A stretch of 64,000 bases of DNA from Streptomyces durmitorensis (GCF_023498005.1 NZ_CP097289.1:372001-436000), one strand, 5' to 3'; positions 52,367 through 61,328 are shown, counted from the stretch's first letter. Program-made: numbers and translations. The notes: a model not told the origin generated them from the sequence alone.

Positions 52367-52863
52367 CGGTTCCTCCTGTGTCGACAGCGGTCTCCGTGTG
52401 CCGTCCGGGCACGCCCGGGAGGAGGAAGCAAGGGAGGAAGCAGGGGAGGAAGGCGTACCGGAGCGCGTGTCGTTCCCCGTGTGAAATCCCCCGTGTGAAG
52501 TCCCCCGTGCGCCGCCCCCGCGGGGACTCTGCCCCGGCCGGTGCGAGCGGGGCGGTCGGCAAGGCCGCACGCCCGCGCCGGAACCCCGGCCATCAGCCAC
52601 TGCGGCGATCGGTCATGACCAGGTGCACCGTAGGCGAGCGAACACCGCGAAACCCGGGGGGTCAATGTGTCGCGTGCCCTCCGCGGTGCGGATGCGTCGG
52701 TTGCATCAGTGGCGCAGGGCGCTTCGGCGGACTTTTGTGCCGTACTCGCGCGGAATGGGCAACCATCGCGACAAGGGGCCGGACACGCCGCCATGGAGAA
52801 CCGCGACGCCCCACCCACCCCGTCAGGGGTCAGGTGAGGCGCCGCGGTCAGGGCCCGCCAGCC
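52367..52863. other. Gene-poor gap with short repeats
   Basis: No frame here has convincing coding character. It holds the leader of the PD40 gene (minus strand), with GGGAGGAAGCA-type repeats at 52418-52452, and a 14-base repeat CCCCGTGTGAAATC/CCCCGTGTGAAGTC at 52475-52510. From about 52515 to 52863 I see nothing recognisable. Confidence 0.6.
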
Positions 52864-53028
52864 CTAGAAGTCCATGTCGCCGCCCGGCTTGCCTCCGGGC
52901 TCAGGGCGCTGGTTCTTCTCGACCCTCTCGACGTCGGTCTGCTCGTCCTGACGACGGGGAGCCTGCTTGCTGCGCTCCTGGGCGCGAGCGGCGCGCTTCT
53001 TGTCCTGCGGGGACTGGCGGTTACCCAT
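52864..53028 (-). CDS. 54-residue highly charged small protein
   Basis: ATG 53028 is preceded by GAGGATC and opens a 54-residue frame with G/C-rich third positions: MGNRQSPQDKKRAARAQERS, then a Gln/Arg/Glu/Asp-rich middle and a tail GGKPGGDMDF. It has no hydrophobic core and is probably disordered. Similar small polar proteins occur in Streptomyces but I cannot name this one. Confidence 0.6.
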   Translation of the reverse strand: MGNRQSPQDKKRAARAQERSKQAPRRQDEQTDVERVEKNQRPEPGGKPGGDMDF

Positions 53029-53157
53029 GATCGATCCTCACTTTCAGTGCACGCACCCTTGCGTGCGGTAACGCATCCAGTGCAACCCCACCTCTGAAAG
53101 CTGGCTGATACATCTACTGTCGGCGCCGATCCGAGGCCGCTTTCGCGGCGAGACCGC

Positions 53158-54150
53158 CTAGGCGCCGCCGGCCACCGCCCCCACCCCCGCCTGGAACGTC
53201 TTCCGGTACACCTGCGGCGACACCCCGATGGCCGCCTGCAAGTGCTGGCGCAGCGACGTCCCGGTGGCGAAACCGACCTCCGCCGCGATCCGGTCGACCG
53301 GCAGGTCGCTGGACTCAAGGAGGTGCCTGGCCCGGTGCACCCGCTGCTGGATCAGCCACCGACCGGGGCTCGTGCCCGTCTCCTCCTGGAAGCGGCGCGC
53401 GAAGGTGCGCGGGCTCATCCGGGCGTGGTCCGCCAACTCCCGCAGGGCGAGCGGCCGGTCGAGGTGTTCCAGGGCCCAGGCACGGGTGACGGCGGTGCCG
53501 GTGGCACCCTCGTCCGGGATCGGCTGCTCGATGTACTGGGCCTGGCCACCCTCCCGCCACGGCGGCACCACGCAGTGCCGGGCAACCCGGTTGGCGACCG
53601 CGCTGCCGTGGTCGGAGCGCACCACGTGCAGGCACACGTCGACTCCGGACGCGGCCCCCGCCGAGGTGAGCACGTCGCCGTCGTCGACGAACAACACGCC
53701 GGGATCCAGGGCGACATGGGGGAACATCTGCCGGAAGTGGTCCGCGAGTGCCCAGTGCGTCGTCGCGGGCCGCCCGTCGAGCAGACCCGCGGCGGCGAGC
53801 GTGAACGCCCCCGTACAGATGGAGACGAACCGCGTGCCGGGCCTGATACGGGCGAGCGCGTCGCGCACGGGGTCCGACAGCTCGGCGGTGATGAGCCGCA
53901 GGTCATAGGGCGGCAGAACCACCGTGTCCGCGCTCTCCAGCGCCTCGGGGCCGTGCCCGACGGTGATGGTGAAGTCGGCGTTGGTGGCCACCGTCCGGTC
54001 GGCCGTCGCCGCGCAGGTCACCACCTCGTACCCCCCGGGGACCAGCGGGAAGACGCGGTTCGGGATGCCCAGCTCGAAGGGGTAGACACCGTCGAGCGCG
54101 AGGACGACCACGCGGTGCGGGCGGTCGGCGAGGAATTCCATCGAGGCCAT
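53158..54150 (-). CDS. GlxA-type regulator (DJ-1/PfpI plus AraC)
   Basis: A 330-residue regulator. The N-terminal DJ-1/PfpI-like domain has VVVLALDGVYPFELGIPNRVF and the nucleophile-elbow-like SICTGAFTLAAAGLLDG; the C-terminal AraC domain contains two helix-turn-helices (ALRELADHARMSPRTFARRF and VDRIAAEVGFATGTSLRQHL). Divergent from a quinone-oxidoreductase gene, with a palindrome in the gap, so it probably controls that gene. ATG 54150. Confidence 0.88.
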   Translation of the reverse strand: MASMEFLADRPHRVVVLALDGVYPFELGIPNRVFPLVPGGYEVVTCAATADRTVATNADFTITVGHGPEALESADTVVLPPYDLRLITAELSDPVRDALARIRPGTRFVSICTGAFTLAAAGLLDGRPATTHWALADHFRQMFPHVALDPGVLFVDDGDVLTSAGAASGVDVCLHVVRSDHGSAVANRVARHCVVPPWREGGQAQYIEQPIPDEGATGTAVTRAWALEHLDRPLALRELADHARMSPRTFARRFQEETGTSPGRWLIQQRVHRARHLLESSDLPVDRIAAEVGFATGTSLRQHLQAAIGVSPQVYRKTFQAGVGAVAGGA

Positions 54151-54168
54151 GGCACGATCCTATCGCTG

Positions 54169-54186
54169 AATGGCTATCTTGCCATT
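54169..54186. promoter_or_regulatory. AATGGC-N6-GCCATT palindrome
   Basis: A perfect 6-base inverted repeat separated by TATCTT lies in the 69-base gap between the divergent GlxA-like and oxidoreductase genes. It is a likely binding site for the GlxA-like regulator. Confidence 0.6.
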
Positions 54187-54219
54187 GCCCAGGTCAAGCC
54201 GGTGCCGCACGCTGGACCC

Positions 54220-55230
54220 ATGACCAAGAACACCGCTTCCCAGCCCGCAGAGCCGACCAAGTCGACCGAGCCGACCGAACCGACCGAACCGACCATGAAG
54301 GCCATCCGCCAGGACGCCCTGGGCGATCCCGATGTCCTGAGGGAGGTCGAGGTCGCGCGCCCGAAGCCCAGCGTCGGACAGATCCTCGTGGCCGTGCACG
54401 CGGCCGGCGTGAACCCGACCGACTGGAAGCACCGCAGGTTCGGCGCCTTCCTGGGCGAGCCGCCGTTCACGCTCGGCTGGGACGTGTCGGGCGTCGTCGA
54501 GGCGGTCGGCATCGGCGTCTCGCTGTTCCAGCCGGGCGACGAGGTCTTCGGCATGCTGCCCTATCCGTACGGGGCGGGTTCGCACGCCGAGTACGTGACC
54601 GGGCCCACCCGCGCCTTCGTGCCGAGGCCCGCCGGGCTGAGCCACATCGAGGCCGGCGCGCTGCCGCTGGTCTCGCTCACCGCCTGGCAGGCCCTTGTCG
54701 ACAACGCCCATGTGGAGCCGGGGCAGCGGGTCCTCGTGCACGCGGCCGCCGGCGGCGTGGGCCATGTCGCGGTGCAGATCGCCAAGGCACGCGGCGCGTA
54801 CGTCATCGGCACGGCATCCGCCGCCAAGCACGACTTCGTACGCGGCCTGGGCGCGGACGAGGTCATCGACTACCGCAGCGCCGACTTCGTGAAGGAGGCC
54901 CGCGACATCGACGTGGTCCTCGACCCGCTGGGCGGCGACGACCGGCTGCGCTCCCTCGAGGTGCTGCGGCCCGGCGGCATCCTGGTGTCGATCCTGCCGG
55001 GCAACTTCGGCGACGTGGCCGAGCGCGCGGCCGCGTTGGGCGTGCGGGCCACGGACATGCTGGTGGAGCACGACCAGGCGGGCATGGCGGCGGTCGCGGC
55101 GCTCGCCGAGTCCGGACAACTGCGCGTCCACGTCTCGGACACGTACCCCCTCGCCGACGCCGCCAAGGCGCACGCGCAGGGCGAGACGGGCCGCGTCACG
55201 GGAAAGCTGGTGCTCACGGTCCGCCCGTAG
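54220..55230 (+). CDS. NADP-dependent quinone-oxidoreductase-type MDR enzyme
   Basis: A 336-residue medium-chain dehydrogenase/reductase without zinc ligands: GVNPTDWKHRRFG, GWDVSGVVEAVG, VHAAAGGVGHVAVQIAKARGAYVIGTAS and a C-terminal GKLVLTV. These enzymes reduce quinones or enones with NADPH. The first 25 residues are a Thr-Glu-Pro run coded by 9-base repeats; the conserved domain begins at Met26 (ATG 54295), but no ribosome site precedes that codon. Confidence 0.85.
   Translation: MTKNTASQPAEPTKSTEPTEPTEPTMKAIRQDALGDPDVLREVEVARPKPSVGQILVAVHAAGVNPTDWKHRRFGAFLGEPPFTLGWDVSGVVEAVGIGVSLFQPGDEVFGMLPYPYGAGSHAEYVTGPTRAFVPRPAGLSHIEAGALPLVSLTAWQALVDNAHVEPGQRVLVHAAAGGVGHVAVQIAKARGAYVIGTASAAKHDFVRGLGADEVIDYRSADFVKEARDIDVVLDPLGGDDRLRSLEVLRPGGILVSILPGNFGDVAERAAALGVRATDMLVEHDQAGMAAVAALAESGQLRVHVSDTYPLADAAKAHAQGETGRVTGKLVLTVRP
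54250..54294. repeat. 9-bp tandem repeat in the oxidoreductase N-terminus
   Basis: Five 9-base units (GAGCCGACC, AAGTCGACC, GAGCCGACC and two GAACCGACC) encode an EPT/KST/EPT run immediately before the conserved domain. The unit keeps frame. Confidence 0.9.
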
Positions 55231-55274
55231 GCACCGCACCGACGCTCCCTCCCCCGCCCCATCGTTCGAGGACG

Positions 55275-55574
55275 TCACGGCACAGGGCGGTGTGCCAGCG
55301 CGCCGAGTTGGCCGGGGGGCTCCTGGTCGAGCCGGGTCATGGCCACGTCGCGCACGACGGCGGGGCCGAGCCTCGCGGCGACGACAGCGGCCAGGGCGGC
55401 GGGGCCGTCGTCGACGAGGTAGTGCGCGACGGCCTGCCCATCGTGCGTGAACACGCCACCGCCTTCCAGGCTCACCCCGCGGCCGCCGAGCGCCTGGCCG
55501 AGGTCGGCCAGCGCGCCGGGCCGGTCGGGCAAATGCACCTCAAGGTCCTGAAGGTCCTGCGGGCGCGCGCTCAC
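55275..55574 (-). CDS. ACT-domain protein
   Basis: A 99-residue protein from GTG 55574: LEVHLPDRPGALADLGQALGGRGVSLEGGGVF is a typical ACT start, followed by a second half that covers the remaining strands (AVAHYLVDDGPAALAAVV). ACT domains bind amino acids or other small ligands. The GTG overlaps the OsmC stop, so it is translated with it; ligand unknown. Confidence 0.75.
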   Translation of the reverse strand: MSARPQDLQDLEVHLPDRPGALADLGQALGGRGVSLEGGGVFTHDGQAVAHYLVDDGPAALAAVVAARLGPAVVRDVAMTRLDQEPPGQLGALAHRPVP

Positions 55575-56032
55575 GCGGTCACCACGGTGGTCGTGACCTC
55601 GACAGGGACGGACAGGCTGTTGGCGATGTAGCAGTCGTGGTGGGCCTGTACGGCGAGCTCCTGGACCGTGGCCGCGTCGGTCCCGGCGGCAGCCCTGACG
55701 GTCACGTGCAGGCGGATCGCGGCCAGGCGGGCGGGCCGCGCGGTCAGGTCGAGGTGGCTTGTGGCCTCGTCGTCGTAGGCGAGCACGTCCACTCCCGCGC
55801 GGGCGGCGGCGCCGAGGAAGGACAGCATCTGGCAGGACGAGGCCGCCATCACCACGAGTTGTTCGGGGTTGAGCCGGTCAGGGTTGCCGCGGAAGGCCGC
55901 ATCCGCGCTCAGGTCGACCTGGGGCGCGGGCGCGGCGTGGGCGGTGTGGTCGCGTGAGTAGGCGCGGATCCCGACGGCGGTGGAGCCGTCCCAGTGCAGG
56001 CGGGCCCGGTAGGCGTGCGTGTGGGTGCTCAT
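55571..56032 (-). CDS. OsmC/Ohr-family peroxidase
   Basis: A 153-residue OsmC-like protein: the peroxidatic cysteine lies in MAASSCQML (Cys67) and the resolving cysteine in AHHDCYIAN (Cys134), with RGNPDRLNPEQLVV before the first. OsmC/Ohr enzymes reduce organic hydroperoxides with lipoyl or thiol partners. ATG 56032. It is coupled by GTGA to the ACT protein. Upstream lies a repeat-rich gap. Confidence 0.86.
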   Translation of the reverse strand: MSTHTHAYRARLHWDGSTAVGIRAYSRDHTAHAAPAPQVDLSADAAFRGNPDRLNPEQLVVMAASSCQMLSFLGAAARAGVDVLAYDDEATSHLDLTARPARLAAIRLHVTVRAAAGTDAATVQELAVQAHHDCYIANSLSVPVEVTTTVVTA

Positions 56033-56136
56033 GGCGGCACCGTAGGTCCGGGAAGCTTCGGCACCGGCCGAAGCGTCGTCGTCGTAGCCGTGGACCGAGC
56101 GGCCATCGGCACCGCGCGGCGCACGTCCTGGGGCGG

Positions 56137-56276
56137 GGCGCGACCGAGTGGGCGGCAACGACCCGGTGCCGCGCGCTCCCCCTGCCGCACCGACCCGGCG
56201 CGGCAGGGCGCGACCGAGCGGGCCGCACCGACCCGGCGCCGACCGCTCCCCTTGCCGCACGGTCTACGGACAGAGC
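56137..56276. repeat. 70-bp imperfect tandem duplication
   Basis: Two 70-base units begin GGCGCGACCGAG at 56137 and 56207 and continue through CGACCCGG and CTGCCGCACCG/TTGCCGCACGG with scattered changes. The pair lies in the gap upstream of the OsmC gene and runs into the 23-base array. No coding role is evident. Confidence 0.75.
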
Positions 56277-56373
56277 GCCGCGTGGACTACGGACAGAACG
56301 CCGCACGGTCTACGGACAGAGCGCCGCGCGGACTACGGACAGAACGCCGCGTCGACTACGGATAGAACGCGGG
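56261..56373. repeat. 23-bp tandem array at the 3' end of the Gfo/Idh gene
   Basis: Nearly five 23-base units start at 56261, 56284, 56307, 56330 and 56353. Units alternate between GGTCTACGGACAGAGCGCCG and GGACTACGGACAGAACGCCG types, giving a 46-base higher-order period. The last, partial unit contains the stop codon (56356-56358) and final codons of the Gfo/Idh gene read on the minus strand, so the array looks like a multiplied gene end. Confidence 0.9.
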
Positions 56374-57375
56374 CCGCTCGACCAGCGCGACCTCAATGCG
56401 CCCGCCCTCCCGCTGAGAGGCCACGCCCGCCTCGCACACGGCCGCGGCCGCATAGCCGTCCCAGGCAGACGCCCCGGTGACCTCGCCCCGGCGGGTGGCA
56501 TCCACCCAGGCCTGCACCTCGCGGTCGTAGGCGTCCTCGAAGCGCTCGATGTAGTCCGGAGGGACCCGGCCTCCCCAGCGGCCGTCGGCGCTCACCCGGG
56601 GCCCCGGCTCGTCCCCGATCCGAACGGTGCCCCGCTCGCAGACCGCCTCCGCCTGCACCTGGTAGCCGTAGCCGCAGTGGCCGAAGATCTCGACGTCGAC
56701 GAGCGCGCCCGCCGAGGTCTCGAAGAGGACGAACTGCGGGTCGTTCATACCGGCCGGGGCGTGCGAGGACGCCGCGGGCTTGTGCACGGTGACCGCCGCG
56801 ATCTCCTGGCCGAGCAGCCAGCGGGTCGCATCCACCTCGTGCGCGACCGAGCTGCTGATGAGCATCGCGTCGGTGAACCCGGGCGGCATCGTCAGGTTGC
56901 GGTGCCGTTGGTGCAGCATCAGCGCCGCGCCCAACTCCCCGCTGTCGAGAAGCCTCTTGAGCTTGACGTACTCGGCGTCGAAGCGCCGCATGAAGCCCAC
57001 CGAGACGCGCCGGTGCCCCAGCCGCTGCTCCGCCTCGATGACGCGCAGGGCGGACCCCGTGTCCGGGGTCATCGGCTTCTCGCACAGCACCGGCAGATCA
57101 CGGCCGAGCGCTTCGATCAGCGCCGCCTCGTGGGCGGGGCCGGGCGAAGCGATGAGTACGGCGTCCACGTCGTCCGCCGCGATGGCCGCCGCCGATTCGG
57201 TGTAGGCCGTGCACCCGTCGATCGCGTCGGCGAGGGACTTCGCCCGGTCCGCCTCGATGTCGACGACGGCCGTCACCCGTGCTCCGCTGATGACGTCATG
57301 GAGTCGGCGCACATGGTCCGCGCCCATCTTCCCCGTGCCGATGACGGCCACACCGAGTCCTCGCTGAAATGCCAT
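56356..57375 (-). CDS. Gfo/Idh/MocA-family oxidoreductase
   Basis: A 339-residue dehydrogenase like inositol 2-dehydrogenase: Rossmann start [18 protein letters not shown], the CEKPMTP motif (catalytic Lys) near residue 98, and the second-domain [13 protein letters not shown] with Asp and His of the active site. It oxidises a cyclitol or sugar with NAD. No inositol operon is adjacent. Its last codons form part of the 23-base repeat array. Confidence 0.86.
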   Translation of the reverse strand: MAFQRGLGVAVIGTGKMGADHVRRLHDVISGARVTAVVDIEADRAKSLADAIDGCTAYTESAAAIAADDVDAVLIASPGPAHEAALIEALGRDLPVLCEKPMTPDTGSALRVIEAEQRLGHRRVSVGFMRRFDAEYVKLKRLLDSGELGAALMLHQRHRNLTMPPGFTDAMLISSSVAHEVDATRWLLGQEIAAVTVHKPAASSHAPAGMNDPQFVLFETSAGALVDVEIFGHCGYGYQVQAEAVCERGTVRIGDEPGPRVSADGRWGGRVPPDYIERFEDAYDREVQAWVDATRRGEVTGASAWDGYAAAAVCEAGVASQREGGRIEVALVERPAFYP

Positions 57376-57460
57376 GACTGGGATGTCTCCCCTCCCGGTT
57401 CGGGACTTTCCCGCACCGCGTCTCCAGCGAGAGAACCCCCATTCCGTCGCACCGTCAACG

Positions 57461-58594
57461 TCACTGGGCAGGAGCGACGTCGTGTCCGGTGAACATGTCG
57501 ATCAGGCCGTGCGGTGCGTCGTCGCCGAAGAGGAGCTCGTGAAGGTGGGCGCCGTCGGCGGCGGCCGCCTCGCTGCGGGGGAACATGGCCTGCTCGTACT
57601 CGGTGAGCGCGGCCTCGACGTCGTCGGGGTGCGCGGCGAGGGCCTTGCCGAGTTCGGCGCCGTCGTACATCGCCAGGTTGGCCCCTTCGCCGTTCGGGGC
57701 CGCGAGGTGGGCGGCGTCGCCGATCAGGGTCACCCCCGGCACCCGGTCCCAACGAAGCCCGACGGGAAGGGCGTTGAGGGTGCGCAGGACCGGCGCGGTC
57801 TCGCCGTCGGTGATCAGCGCGGTGAGCTCGGGGGCCCAGCCGTCGAATTCCTGGGCTATGCGTACGGCGGCCGCGTCGGCGTCGGTGAAGTCGATACCGG
57901 CGAACCAGTCCTGCGACCTGGAGAGCGCCACATAGGTGTGCAGGTTCCCGCCGCTCTCCCGGTGCACGGAGATCCCCTTGCCCGGCGCGAGCACGAACAG
58001 CGACCCGCCGCCGACCGCTTTCGCGCTGGCCGGGTGCCGGTTGTCGCCGTCGAGCAGGTAGGTCTCGACGTACGAATGGCCGATGTACTCGGGTGTCACA
58101 TCGGTGAGCAGCGGCCGCACCCGCGACCACGCGCCGTCCGCGCCGACCAGCAGGCTCGTGACGACCGTGGTGCCGTCGGCGAAGGTCACCTCGTGGCGGC
58201 CCTCACCGAGGGCTCGGGTGTTTCTGACCTTGCGGCCCCAGCGGACGGTGCCGGCCGGGAGCGAGTCGAGCAGGATCTGCCGCAGCTCGCCGCGCTGCAC
58301 CTCGGGCCGTCCACGCGTGCTGTCGTCGTCGAACAGGACGGTCCCGTCCGTGTCCAGGATCCGCATCGCCTCGCGGCCCTCCAGGATGAGGGCGCGGAAC
58401 TCGTCGGTCAGGCCCGCCGCCCGGAGAGCCGGCTGGCCGTTGTCCTCGTGGATGTCGAGCATCCCTCCCTGCGATCGCGCCGTAGGTGAGGCCTCCGCCT
58501 CGTAGACCGTGGCCGGTATGCCGTGCATGTGCAGGACGCGGGCGAGGGTCAGCCCTCCGAGCCCTGCGCCGATGATCGTGACGTCGGTGGTCAT
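57461..58594 (-). CDS. TetX-like FAD-dependent monooxygenase
   Basis: A 377-residue class A flavoprotein hydroxylase: [17 protein letters not shown] at 9-25, a central [11 protein letters not shown] (DG motif) and [25 protein letters not shown] with the GD motif. The sequence resembles TetX-type and related tetracycline-destroying or polyketide-tailoring oxygenases. ATG 58594 has AGGAAAGGA upstream. A TetR regulator with a tetracycline-repressor-like C-terminal domain is divergent, with three operators between, so this pair likely responds to and oxidises a xenobiotic. Confidence 0.86.
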   Translation of the reverse strand: MTTDVTIIGAGLGGLTLARVLHMHGIPATVYEAEASPTARSQGGMLDIHEDNGQPALRAAGLTDEFRALILEGREAMRILDTDGTVLFDDDSTRGRPEVQRGELRQILLDSLPAGTVRWGRKVRNTRALGEGRHEVTFADGTTVVTSLLVGADGAWSRVRPLLTDVTPEYIGHSYVETYLLDGDNRHPASAKAVGGGSLFVLAPGKGISVHRESGGNLHTYVALSRSQDWFAGIDFTDADAAAVRIAQEFDGWAPELTALITDGETAPVLRTLNALPVGLRWDRVPGVTLIGDAAHLAAPNGEGANLAMYDGAELGKALAAHPDDVEAALTEYEQAMFPRSEAAAADGAHLHELLFGDDAPHGLIDMFTGHDVAPAQ

Positions 58595-58674
58595 GGTGGT
58601 TCCTTTCCTGTGGCACGCCTGCGGGGTGGACACCCGCAGGTCAGCTGCCGGGCAGGCATCCGGCAGGTCAGCTC

Positions 58675-58740
58675 TGGAACGTTGTTCCACGACCAGCCTG
58701 GAACGCCGTTCCAGAGATGTCAAGCTGGAACGGTGTTCCA
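58675..58740. promoter_or_regulatory. Three TGGAAC-N3-GTTCCA operators
   Basis: Perfect 15-base palindromes occur at 58675-58689, 58699-58713 and 58726-58740, with centres GTT, GCC and GGT. They recur every 24 to 27 bases in the divergent gap. They are very likely bound by the TetR protein encoded at 58762; the last one lies just before its probable -10. Confidence 0.85.
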
Positions 58741-58761
58741 GGCATGTGTCAGGATGTACGC

Positions 58762-59457
58762 ATGGCAACGAGGACACGTCGTCCGGAGCGACGAGAGGAA
58801 CCGCTCTCCAGGGAGCGCATCGTCGAGGCCGCGATCGAGCTGCTCGACACGGCGGGCGAGGGCGGGCTCACGTTCCGCGCGCTGGCCGAGCGCCTCGCCA
58901 CGGGGCCCGGGGCCATCTACTGGCACGTGACGGGCAAGGACGAACTCCTCAACGCCGCCACCGACGCCGTCGTCGCCGACACCATGAGCGCCGACACCAC
59001 GGCCACGACGCCGCAGGAAGCGATCCGCACCCTCGCGCTCGGCGTCTTCGACGCGATCGACGTCCACCCGTGGATCGGCTCGCAGATCTCCCGGACCCCC
59101 TCGCAGTCACCGATGCTGCGCGTCTTCGAACACCTCGGCCGCCAGGTGCAAGCGCTCGGAGTCCCCCACACCGCGCAGTTCACCGCCGCGTCCGCGCTCC
59201 TGAACTACATCCTCGGAGTGGGCGGACAGAACGCGGCCAACGCCCGCGGAGTCCGGCCGGGCACGAACCGGACCGAGTTCCTGGATGCCGCCGCGACGGC
59301 ATGGGAAAACCTCGACCCTGACGAGTACGCGTTCACTCGTGACGTCGCGGACCAACTACGGGATCACGACGACCGAACAGAGTTCCTCGCCGGCATCGAC
59401 CTCGTCCTCACCGGAATCACCGCCCTTCACGAGCCCACCGGCCCGGCTCCGTCCTAG
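58762..59457 (+). CDS. TetR-family regulator with TetR_C domain
   Basis: A 231-residue regulator: helix-turn-helix LSRERIVEAAIELLDTAGEGG followed by AERLATGPGAIYWHVTGKDEL, then a C-terminal domain with DVHPWIGSQISRTPSQSPMLRVFEHLG resembling tetracycline-repressor type C domains. ATG 58762 lacks a Shine-Dalgarno sequence and may be leaderless. It controls itself and the divergent monooxygenase through three palindromes. Its stop overlaps that of the convergent next gene. Confidence 0.88.
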   Translation: MATRTRRPERREEPLSRERIVEAAIELLDTAGEGGLTFRALAERLATGPGAIYWHVTGKDELLNAATDAVVADTMSADTTATTPQEAIRTLALGVFDAIDVHPWIGSQISRTPSQSPMLRVFEHLGRQVQALGVPHTAQFTAASALLNYILGVGGQNAANARGVRPGTNRTEFLDAAATAWENLDPDEYAFTRDVADQLRDHDDRTEFLAGIDLVLTGITALHEPTGPAPS

Positions 59458-60479
59458 TCGGCATCCGCGGGCAGCAGGGCCAGCGTCGCGATGACCGCCC
59501 GGTGGTCGGTGCCCGGTACGGTCCGCTCTCCGACCGAGACGCCCGCGAGACCGGGGCCGTGCACGACGTGGTCGAGCTGTACGAGCGGCGGCAACAGGCT
59601 CTTGCCCGCGGGCCAGGTGCGAGCCCAGCCCTCACCGAGTTCGGCATGCGTGTCCGTGAGCCCGCCCGATGCGAGCAGGTCGCGCATCGGCGCGTGGTCG
59701 AGGGAGGCGTTGAAGTCACCCAGGAACACGGTGTCGGGGCCACTGTCGCGGGCGACGGAGGTGAGGGCGGTCATGTCCCGCGCCCAGCGCTTCGCGTCAC
59801 CGAGCGGGTAGTAGGTGTGAACGGCCACCAGCCGTACGGCGCGTCCACCGACCGTCACCTGTGCGGTGGTCTGGGGCCAGGTGGTGTCCGCCTGGAGAGG
59901 GCCGCCGCGCGTCAGCGGAATCCGTGAGTAGAGCGAGGAGTCGTTCTCGGGCTGGAGCTCCTCGTACGGCAGAACCTTGCTCATGCCGGCTTCGGCCAGC
60001 GCGGCGATACCGGCGGCGGGCAACTCCTGCACGGCCAGGACGTCTATCCGTTCGGACTTCACCAGCCGTACCAGCGCACGCGCGTCCTCCCTGCCCACGT
60101 GGGTGTTGAGGGTGGCCACACGCAACTCGGGTGCCTGCGCCGGGATGTGCTGCCGGCCGTCCGGGATGAACCGCGGCACCAGCAGCACGAGGTGGGCCGC
60201 CGTGAGCAGTGCGGCGCCGATGACCAGCGGGCGGGAGCGCAGAGCGGGGACGGCGAGCGTGGCGGCCAGAGCGAGCACATCGAGCACGGCGGCGTAGGGG
60301 AAGAGGACCACCGGCACGGCGAGTGGGGTTCCCGCGTCGAGCCCTGTCAGCCGTACGACAAGGAGGACGAGAAGCAGGGCGAGCAGCGCGCCACAGCCGA
60401 GCCGTCCCCACCTGGGTCCGCGACGGTCGGCGCCCCGCTTCCCCTCGGCCGCGCGATCCGCGCACACAGCAGTCCCCAT
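59454..60479 (-). CDS. Membrane-anchored endonuclease/exonuclease/phosphatase-fold protein
   Basis: A 341-residue protein with three N-terminal membrane segments (about 28-110) and an EEP-fold domain outside or at the membrane: LRVATLNTHVGREDA, VLAVQELPAAG, LVAVHTYYPLGD, FLGDFNASLDH and GTDHRAVIA carry the Asn, Glu, Asp-Asn and Asp-His catalytic residues. Such proteins cleave phosphodiesters (nucleic acid, lipids or inositol phosphates). Substrate unknown. ATG 60479. Confidence 0.85.
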   Translation of the reverse strand: MGTAVCADRAAEGKRGADRRGPRWGRLGCGALLALLLVLLVVRLTGLDAGTPLAVPVVLFPYAAVLDVLALAATLAVPALRSRPLVIGAALLTAAHLVLLVPRFIPDGRQHIPAQAPELRVATLNTHVGREDARALVRLVKSERIDVLAVQELPAAGIAALAEAGMSKVLPYEELQPENDSSLYSRIPLTRGGPLQADTTWPQTTAQVTVGGRAVRLVAVHTYYPLGDAKRWARDMTALTSVARDSGPDTVFLGDFNASLDHAPMRDLLASGGLTDTHAELGEGWARTWPAGKSLLPPLVQLDHVVHGPGLAGVSVGERTVPGTDHRAVIATLALLPADAD

Positions 60480-60546
60480 GATCCCTCCCGCTTCCTCTCG
60501 CCAGAGTACGGGCGGCGATCACCGCGGATCCCGCGAGGGGACGGCG

Positions 60547-61197
60547 TCAGTGGCCGGACGGTGACAGATGCGCGCGCTCTCCTTGCGCGCCGAACAGGGC
60601 GAGCAGTTCCGCCGGTTGGCTGTCGGCGCTGCCGATCCAGTGCGGGACGCTGGTGTCGAACTCCGCGGCTTCGCCCACGCCGAGCTGGAACTCCTGCTCG
60701 CCGAGCACGAACCTGACGTGGCCGTTGAGGACGTAGAACCACTCGTATCCCTCGTGGGTCCGCAGGTTCAGGGTGGGTGCACGGCCTGCCGGCGGATAGA
60801 TCACCTTGTAGGCCTGGATACCTCCGGCCCGCCGGGTCAGCGGCACCATCACGAGGCCCGCACGCCGCACTGGTCGCAGATGGACGCGCGGGTCTCCGGT
60901 GGGCGGCGCCGCGACGAGGTCGTCGAGCGGGACGCCGTGCGACCGGGCCAGGGGAAGCAGTTGCTCAAGTGTGGGACGGAGCTTGCCGTTCTCCAGGCGG
61001 GACAGGGTGCTCGCGGTGAGGCCGGTCTCGTCTGCGAGCGCGGCCAGTGTGGCGCTCCGTGCCTGGCGCAGGGCGCGCAGCCGCGGGCCGACTCCGGCCA
61101 AGACGTCTTCTGCTTCTGCTTCTGCGGGGTTGTTCGTGCCTCGTGCCACGTCCCGTTCCGCGCCTCGTTCCACGTCTCGTTCCACGTCTCGCGTCAT
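60547..61197 (-). CDS. XRE-family regulator with cupin domain
   Basis: A 216-residue regulator from ATG 61197. A repeat-derived N-terminus (RDVERDVERG) precedes an XRE helix-turn-helix (LRALRQARSATLAALADETG, then LTASTLSRLENGKLRPTLEQL), and a C-terminal cupin (EGYEWFYVLNGHVRFVLGEQEFQLGVGEAAEFDTSVPHWIG) senses a small ligand. It is divergent from the methyltransferase at 61329. Ligand unknown. Confidence 0.86.
   Translation of the reverse strand: MTRDVERDVERGAERDVARGTNNPAEAEAEDVLAGVGPRLRALRQARSATLAALADETGLTASTLSRLENGKLRPTLEQLLPLARSHGVPLDDLVAAPPTGDPRVHLRPVRRAGLVMVPLTRRAGGIQAYKVIYPPAGRAPTLNLRTHEGYEWFYVLNGHVRFVLGEQEFQLGVGEAAEFDTSVPHWIGSADSQPAELLALFGAQGERAHLSPSGH
61144..61191. repeat. 12-bp tandem repeat in the XRE regulator N-terminus
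   Basis: Read on the minus strand, four 12-base units related to CGAGACGTGGAA (two exact, two diverged) encode repeated Arg-Asp-Val-Glu just after the start codon. The unit keeps frame. Confidence 0.85.
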
Positions 61198-61328
61198 GCC
61201 TCGATGATGCGGATCCGCAATTTTTCTTGCAAGGGCGAAACAGCGGTGCCGATGCTGTGGGTACACCGCCGGCGGCGAAGGCGCGTATCGCATCGCACTC
61301 CGCACGCCGGCCGACGAAGGGCACCCCC

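Noticed and set aside
52515..52863. Plus-strand frame beginning near 52623
   Set aside because: Arg-rich, low-quality translation without ribosome site or recognisable motif.
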